From assembly GCA_047972415.1 (NCBI GenBank), contig JBKEAN010000190.1, forward strand, positions 1 to 9,812: DNA of 9,812 nt, given 5' to 3'. The stretch is from Mangrovibacterium sp047972415. Its GTDB lineage: Bacteria > Bacteroidota > Bacteroidia > Bacteroidales > Prolixibacteraceae. Made by a program: the position numbers and the translations under genes. The notes under the pieces are model-generated. The model ran no database searches, was not told the origin of the DNA, and worked only from the letters and a program-made list of their open reading frames with translations. Positions 7,268 through 9,812 of this stretch are shown here, in pieces (the stretch's first letter is position 1; each line of letters opens with the position of its first letter).

Positions 7268-8344
7268 ATGGCCCTTCTGCTTGCTTACCTTTTTCTTGCG
7301 CTGTTTGTTTCGTTTTTATGCTCTATCATGGAGTCGGTTTTACTGTCAACCCCGCAATCGTTCTTGTTGGTTAAACAGCAGCAAGGGCACCCCTGGGCGC
7401 ATTATTTCAGCAATTTAAAAAACGATATTGATAAACCCTTGTCGGCCATCCTTTCGCTCAATACGGTGGCCCACACCATTGGGGCTGCCGGGGTTGGTGC
7501 ACAAGCTGTTAAGGTGTTTGGCGAAGCTTCGTTTGGCATTGTATCGGCTGTTCTTACCATACTCATCCTGGTACTTACCGAAATTATCCCCAAAACCATT
7601 GGTGCCCGTTACTGGCGAAGCCTTACCAAGGTGTCGGCCTCGGTTATCCGGGTAATGATATGGGTAAGCTACCCGTTGGTAGTGGTTTCGGCCCTTATTA
7701 CACGCCTGTTCTCGAAAAACGAAAAAGAAATGACAACCAGCCGTGAAGAAATTGCTGCACTGGCCAGCATTGGCGCCGACGAAGGTGTTTTTTCAGAAAA
7801 AGAACACGGCATTATTCAAAATATTGTCAAATTAAAAAACGTTCGGGTCGACCAGATTATGACACCCCGTGTGGTGGTTGCCGTTGCCGACGAAAATCTT
7901 CCGCTGGGCGAATTCCTGAAGCATAAAGACTACCTGAAGTTTTCGCGTATCCCGGTTTATACCGACAAAGAAGAAAACATTAGCGGTTATGTTTTTCGTC
8001 AGGCTGTTTTTGAAAAACTGGCCGAAGACCGGCACGAACTAAGCCTGAAAGATATTAAACGTCCTATTGTTATTGTTCCAAACAACATGGTGTTGTTTAC
8101 TCTCTGGGAAAAACTGATTGAGAAAAAAGAACACATTGCCATGATTGTGGACGAATACGGCGGGTTCGACGGTATTGTATCGATGGAAGACATTATTGAA
8201 ACCCTCCTTGGGCTCGAAATTATGGACGAAAAAGACACCGTAACCGACATGCAGCTGTACGCCCGCGAACGCTGGAAAAACCGCCAGGCCAAATACACAA
8301 TGCTCGATAAGCTAAACCACGAAGGCGACAATAAACCCCTGTAA
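7268..8344 (+). CDS. DUF21/CBS-pair membrane protein (CNNM/CorC-like transporter)
   Basis: A 358-residue inner-membrane protein of the CNNM/CorC (HlyC/CorC) superfamily, linked in characterised members to Mg2+ or other divalent-cation export. The DUF21 membrane domain covers about 1-150: hydrophobic segments at 2-27, about 58-80 and 87-104, the conserved EIIPKTIGARYWR (105-117), then 125-148. The cytoplasmic part has two CBS motifs: IMTPRVVVAVADENLPLGEF (197-216) through SRIPVYTDKEENISGYV, and IVPNNMVLFTLWEKL through AMIVDEYGGFDGIVSMEDIIETLLG (291-315), which bind nucleotides in relatives. The chain ends about 40 residues later, so the C-terminal transporter-associated (CorC_HlyC) domain of longer relatives is absent. 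The frame is open upstream to an ATG at 7151, but I start at the ATG at 7268 because it opens directly on the first DUF21 helix; the extra 39 residues resemble nothing in the family. A terminator follows, so it is probably monocistronic. Confidence 0.9.
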   Translation: MALLLAYLFLALFVSFLCSIMESVLLSTPQSFLLVKQQQGHPWAHYFSNLKNDIDKPLSAILSLNTVAHTIGAAGVGAQAVKVFGEASFGIVSAVLTILILVLTEIIPKTIGARYWRSLTKVSASVIRVMIWVSYPLVVVSALITRLFSKNEKEMTTSREEIAALASIGADEGVFSEKEHGIIQNIVKLKNVRVDQIMTPRVVVAVADENLPLGEFLKHKDYLKFSRIPVYTDKEENISGYVFRQAVFEKLAEDRHELSLKDIKRPIVIVPNNMVLFTLWEKLIEKKEHIAMIVDEYGGFDGIVSMEDIIETLLGLEIMDEKDTVTDMQLYARERWKNRQAKYTMLDKLNHEGDNKPL

Positions 8345-8368
8345 CAACTTTATTTATTCTTTCGTCAA

Positions 8369-8401
8369 AGCCAAACAAAGCACATTGTCTGGCTGTTTTT
8401 T
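8369..8401 (+). terminator. Rho-independent terminator after CNNM-like gene
   Basis: Left arm agccaaacaa (8369-8378), 6-nt loop agcaca, right arm ttgtctggct (8385-8394): a 10-position stem with a single mismatch, followed by g and six T (8396-8401). It lies 24 nt after the stop at 8344. The right arm starts at the upstream ATG (8385) of the next open frame, which argues against that ATG as a translation start. Confidence 0.8.
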
Positions 8402-8459
8402 AACGCACTTCGTTCGCAAACCGAAGTTGCAGAATAACCAAACAATTAAGAAACAAACA

Positions 8460-8990
8460 ATGCAAAAAGGAATTAAAAAAGCAGAAAACGTAATTGAACA
8501 GTTTATCTTTTGGAGCCGTTGGATTCAGCTGCCCGTTTATGTAGGCCTAATTGTGGCCTCGCTGGTTTATGTGGTTAAGTTTATGAAAGAATTGGTACAC
8601 CTTATCGGCAACTTCTCCGATATGCACGAAAACCTCATCCTGCTCTCCGTGCTCGGCTTGGTCGATATTTCGATGGTTGTTAACCTGTTAGTAGTGGTGT
8701 TTGTTGGCGGCTATTGGACTTTTGTAAGTAAAATTGATTTTGCCGACCATGCCGACAAACCCGATTGGTTGAGCCACATCAACGCAGGGACATTGAAGAT
8801 TAAACTGATTATTTCGCTGGTTTCCATTTCGGGGGTTCACCTGCTAAAGACCTTTATCGATATTAACAACATTAGTTTGCAGGCTGCCTTATTACAAATT
8901 GCCATCCACCTGGTGTTCATCCTGTCGGCCCTTATGCTCGCCTGGACAGATAAGATTATGCACTCGGACAGATCAAATCAAAAACACTAA
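8460..8990 (+). CDS. UPF0114 (YqhA/TIGR00645) family membrane protein
   Basis: A 176-residue small integral membrane protein matching UPF0114 (E. coli YqhA, about 164 residues), whose function is unknown. Family hallmarks are the N-terminal amphipathic stretch IEQFIFWSRWIQLPVYVGLI (12-31), the centre DISMVVNLLVVVFVGGYWTFVSKID (69-93), which is the most recognisable signature, and LKIKLIISLVSISGVHLLKTFI (112-133). Four membrane segments are visible at about 24-44, 60-88, 115-130 and 147-163, with a charged tail. The frame could extend to an ATG at 8385, but that codon lies in the terminator stem of the previous gene. MQKGIKKAEN at 8460, preceded by an A-rich aattaagaaacaaaca, is the better start. 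Between terminator and start there is a small hairpin (acttcg 8407-8412, cgaagt 8422-8427). It probably has its own promoter, which I could not locate. Confidence 0.88.
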   Translation: MQKGIKKAENVIEQFIFWSRWIQLPVYVGLIVASLVYVVKFMKELVHLIGNFSDMHENLILLSVLGLVDISMVVNLLVVVFVGGYWTFVSKIDFADHADKPDWLSHINAGTLKIKLIISLVSISGVHLLKTFIDINNISLQAALLQIAIHLVFILSALMLAWTDKIMHSDRSNQKH

Positions 8991-9074
8991 GAAACTGTTC
9001 AATTTATTGAATTTAGGGCCCAATACTCACCCCGTTGTCCGGCAATTGCCCAACTCTGCCCCTTGCGATGTATA

Positions 9075-9434
9075 ATGAAGGGCAAAGGCCAATTTATCGG
9101 GCTTGGGCTGAGTATTGCTGTTGCCTTTGATAACCGTTCGTATGCTTATGACAACCGTTTAGATGCTTATGACAGCCGTTTAGATGCATATGACAGCCGT
9201 TTAGATGCATATGACAACCGTTTAGATGCATATGACAACCGTTCAGATGCGTATGACAGCCGTTTAGATGCATATGACAACCGTTCAGATGCGTATGACA
9301 ACCGTTTAGATGCATATGACAACCGTTCAGATGCGTATGACAACCGTTTAGATGCATATGACAACCGTTTAGATGCGTATGACAACCGTTTAGATGCGTA
9401 TGACAACCGTTTAGATGTTATGACAGCCATTTAG
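9075..9434 (+). CDS. Possible YDNRLDA-repeat protein; may be non-coding array
   Basis: An open frame of 119 residues from the ATG at 9075 (a TTG at 9063 would add four). A short Lys-rich, then hydrophobic start (MKGKGQFIGLGLSIAVAF) is followed by 14 consecutive heptapeptides, mostly YDNRLDA with variants YDSRLDA and YDNRSDA. It ends abruptly as VMTAI after a 1-nt deletion at a repeat boundary. The heptad puts Leu and Tyr four residues apart, which would suit a coiled coil. Against coding: the frame stays open because the unit is 21 nt with no stop in this phase, two reverse-strand frames are open too, and the recurring differences between units (AAC/AGC, TTA/TCA, GCA/GCG) are non-synonymous at two of three sites. 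No homologous family recognised. It may be a fortuitous frame inside a minisatellite. Confidence 0.22.
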   Translation: MKGKGQFIGLGLSIAVAFDNRSYAYDNRLDAYDSRLDAYDSRLDAYDNRLDAYDNRSDAYDSRLDAYDNRSDAYDNRLDAYDNRSDAYDNRLDAYDNRLDAYDNRLDAYDNRLDVMTAI

Positions 9435-9586
9435 ATGCTTATGACGGCCATTTAGATACCTTCGGCAACCAACAAGATACCTTCGGCAACCATCCAGATA
9501 CCTCTAACAACCAACAAGACACCTTCGGCAACCAATCAGATACCTCTGACAACCAACAAGATACCTCTGACAACCAACAAGACACC
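9126..9586. repeat. 21-bp tandem repeat array, 22 units in two sub-arrays
   Basis: Twenty-two head-to-tail units, 461 bp in all, every unit 21 nt except one of 20. Units 1-14 (9126-9418) are near-identical and read tatgac-aaccgt-ttagat-gcn, with a divergent first unit (9126-9146). Unit 14 (9399-9418) lacks one base. Units 15-16 (9419-9460) are intermediates in which cgt becomes cat and gcn becomes acc. Units 17-22 (9461-9586) have a new consensus, ttcggc or tctgac followed by aaccaacaa and gatacc. Within units 5-10 (9210-9335) variants alternate: ttagat-gca with tcagat-gcg, giving a 42-bp higher-order period three times. There are no spacers, so it is not a CRISPR array. It sits in the 756-nt gap between the UPF0114 gene and the next gene. 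Expansion by slippage or unequal exchange is the likely origin. Confidence 0.97.
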
Positions 9587-9694
9587 TTTTCTATCAGGTG
9601 TACCCTTCTGAAAACCCTACCGTCCCTTTATTTTCTTGTTTGTACCAAAACCGAAGCAATTAAGAAGCGAAAGTCGGTTCTCCTGTTGTTTTTG

Positions 9695-9726
9695 TTTGCT
9701 GCCACAAGGAAGTTTCCCTTTCTTTG
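9695..9726 (+). promoter_or_regulatory. Candidate Bacteroidota -33/-7 promoter
   Basis: TTTG at 9695-9698, a 20-nt spacer, and tttctttg at 9719-9726, which matches the Bacteroides -7 consensus TAnnTTTG at five of six defined positions (T instead of A). It lies 20 nt before the ATG at 9747, so the leader would be very short. Placement and spacing fit, but the region is T-rich and such matches arise by chance. Confidence 0.3.
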
Positions 9727-9746
9727 TGCTCCAAACAACGCAAAAC

Positions 9747-9812
9747 ATGATAAAACAAGAAATCAACCCGAACATATTAAAAAGCCGTCAACACTTTTAC
9801 CTGCTCGATGGG
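9747..9812 (+). CDS. Start of a gene cut by window end; possible acyltransferase 3 family
   Basis: Only the first 22 codons are visible, beginning MIKQEINPNI and reaching HFYLLDG at the window edge. The phrase Phe-Tyr-x-Leu-Asp-Gly after a short charged leader is how many membrane-bound acyltransferase 3 (OafA/NodX-like) proteins begin, usually continuing Leu-Arg-Gly and then the first membrane helix with its catalytic His. Such enzymes O-acetylate or otherwise acylate cell-surface sugars. The ATG context is A-rich (caaaac) and a promoter-like element lies just upstream. Assignment rests on about seven residues, so it is a guess about family but a reasonable call for a gene start. The competing frame that runs through the second half of the repeat array overlaps it and looks non-coding. 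Confidence 0.42.
   Translation, partial: MIKQEINPNILKSRQHFYLLDG

Noticed and set aside
8385..8459. N-terminal extension of the UPF0114 protein from the ATG at 8385
   Set aside because: The ATG lies in the right arm of the upstream terminator and the extra 25 residues do not resemble the family.
8998..9014. ttcaat/attgaa hairpin after the UPF0114 gene
   Set aside because: Only a 2-nt loop, six weak pairs and three T after it; too weak to call a terminator.
9094..9430. Two reverse-strand frames across the array (repeating HLNGCHM and YASKRLS)
   Set aside because: They are open only because a 21-nt unit has no stop in those phases; there are no start signals and no non-repetitive sequence.
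9126..9586. CRISPR array
   Set aside because: The units are directly abutting 21-mers with no unique spacers, and no cas genes are present.
9419..9812. Continuation of the repeat frame after the deletion, open to the window end
   Set aside because: After 9586 the translation is unstructured and Lys/Leu/Phe-rich like T-rich non-coding DNA, and it overlaps the better gene start at 9747 in another frame.

Overview
The window looks like a piece of a Bacteroidota chromosome, probably a marine or gut polysaccharide degrader of the Marinilabiliales/Prolixibacteraceae kind; that taxonomic guess is inference. It rests on secreted and lipoprotein sulfatases clustered with fucosidase-family enzymes, A-rich start contexts without Shine-Dalgarno sites, and one element resembling the Bacteroides -33/-7 promoter. 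No marker gene fixes the genus. Every gene I can support lies on the + strand.

Layout. (1) 1-6919 is a carbohydrate block: a family S1 sulfatase cut off at its 5' end, a second S1 sulfatase lipoprotein starting 2 nt later, a secreted GH29-type alpha-L-fucosidase, and a GH95-type lipoprotein. It reads as the enzyme part of a polysaccharide utilization locus for a sulfated, fucose- or galactose-containing glycan. Sulfatases would remove sulfate esters and exo-acting GH29/GH95 enzymes would trim deoxy- or L-sugars. No SusC/SusD transporter, sensor or endo-acting enzyme falls in the window, so the substrate cannot be named. (2) 6920-7267 is intergenic. (3) 7268-8344 is a DUF21/CBS-pair (CNNM/CorC-like) membrane protein, closed by a good intrinsic terminator. 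(4) 8460-8990 is a UPF0114/YqhA-like membrane protein. (5) 9126-9586 is a 22-unit tandem array with a 21-bp period, the most unusual feature here. (6) 9747-9812 is the very start of another gene, possibly a membrane acyltransferase.

The two points most worth checking are the tandem array and the GH95 protein. The array encodes a heptapeptide, YDNRLDA, in its first half, loses exactly one base at a unit boundary, and continues with a diverged unit. The GH95 protein keeps the family fold motifs but appears to carry Asp and Glu where characterised alpha-1,2-L-fucosidases have Asn and Asp. I see no CRISPR array, tRNA, rRNA, insertion sequence or integrase.
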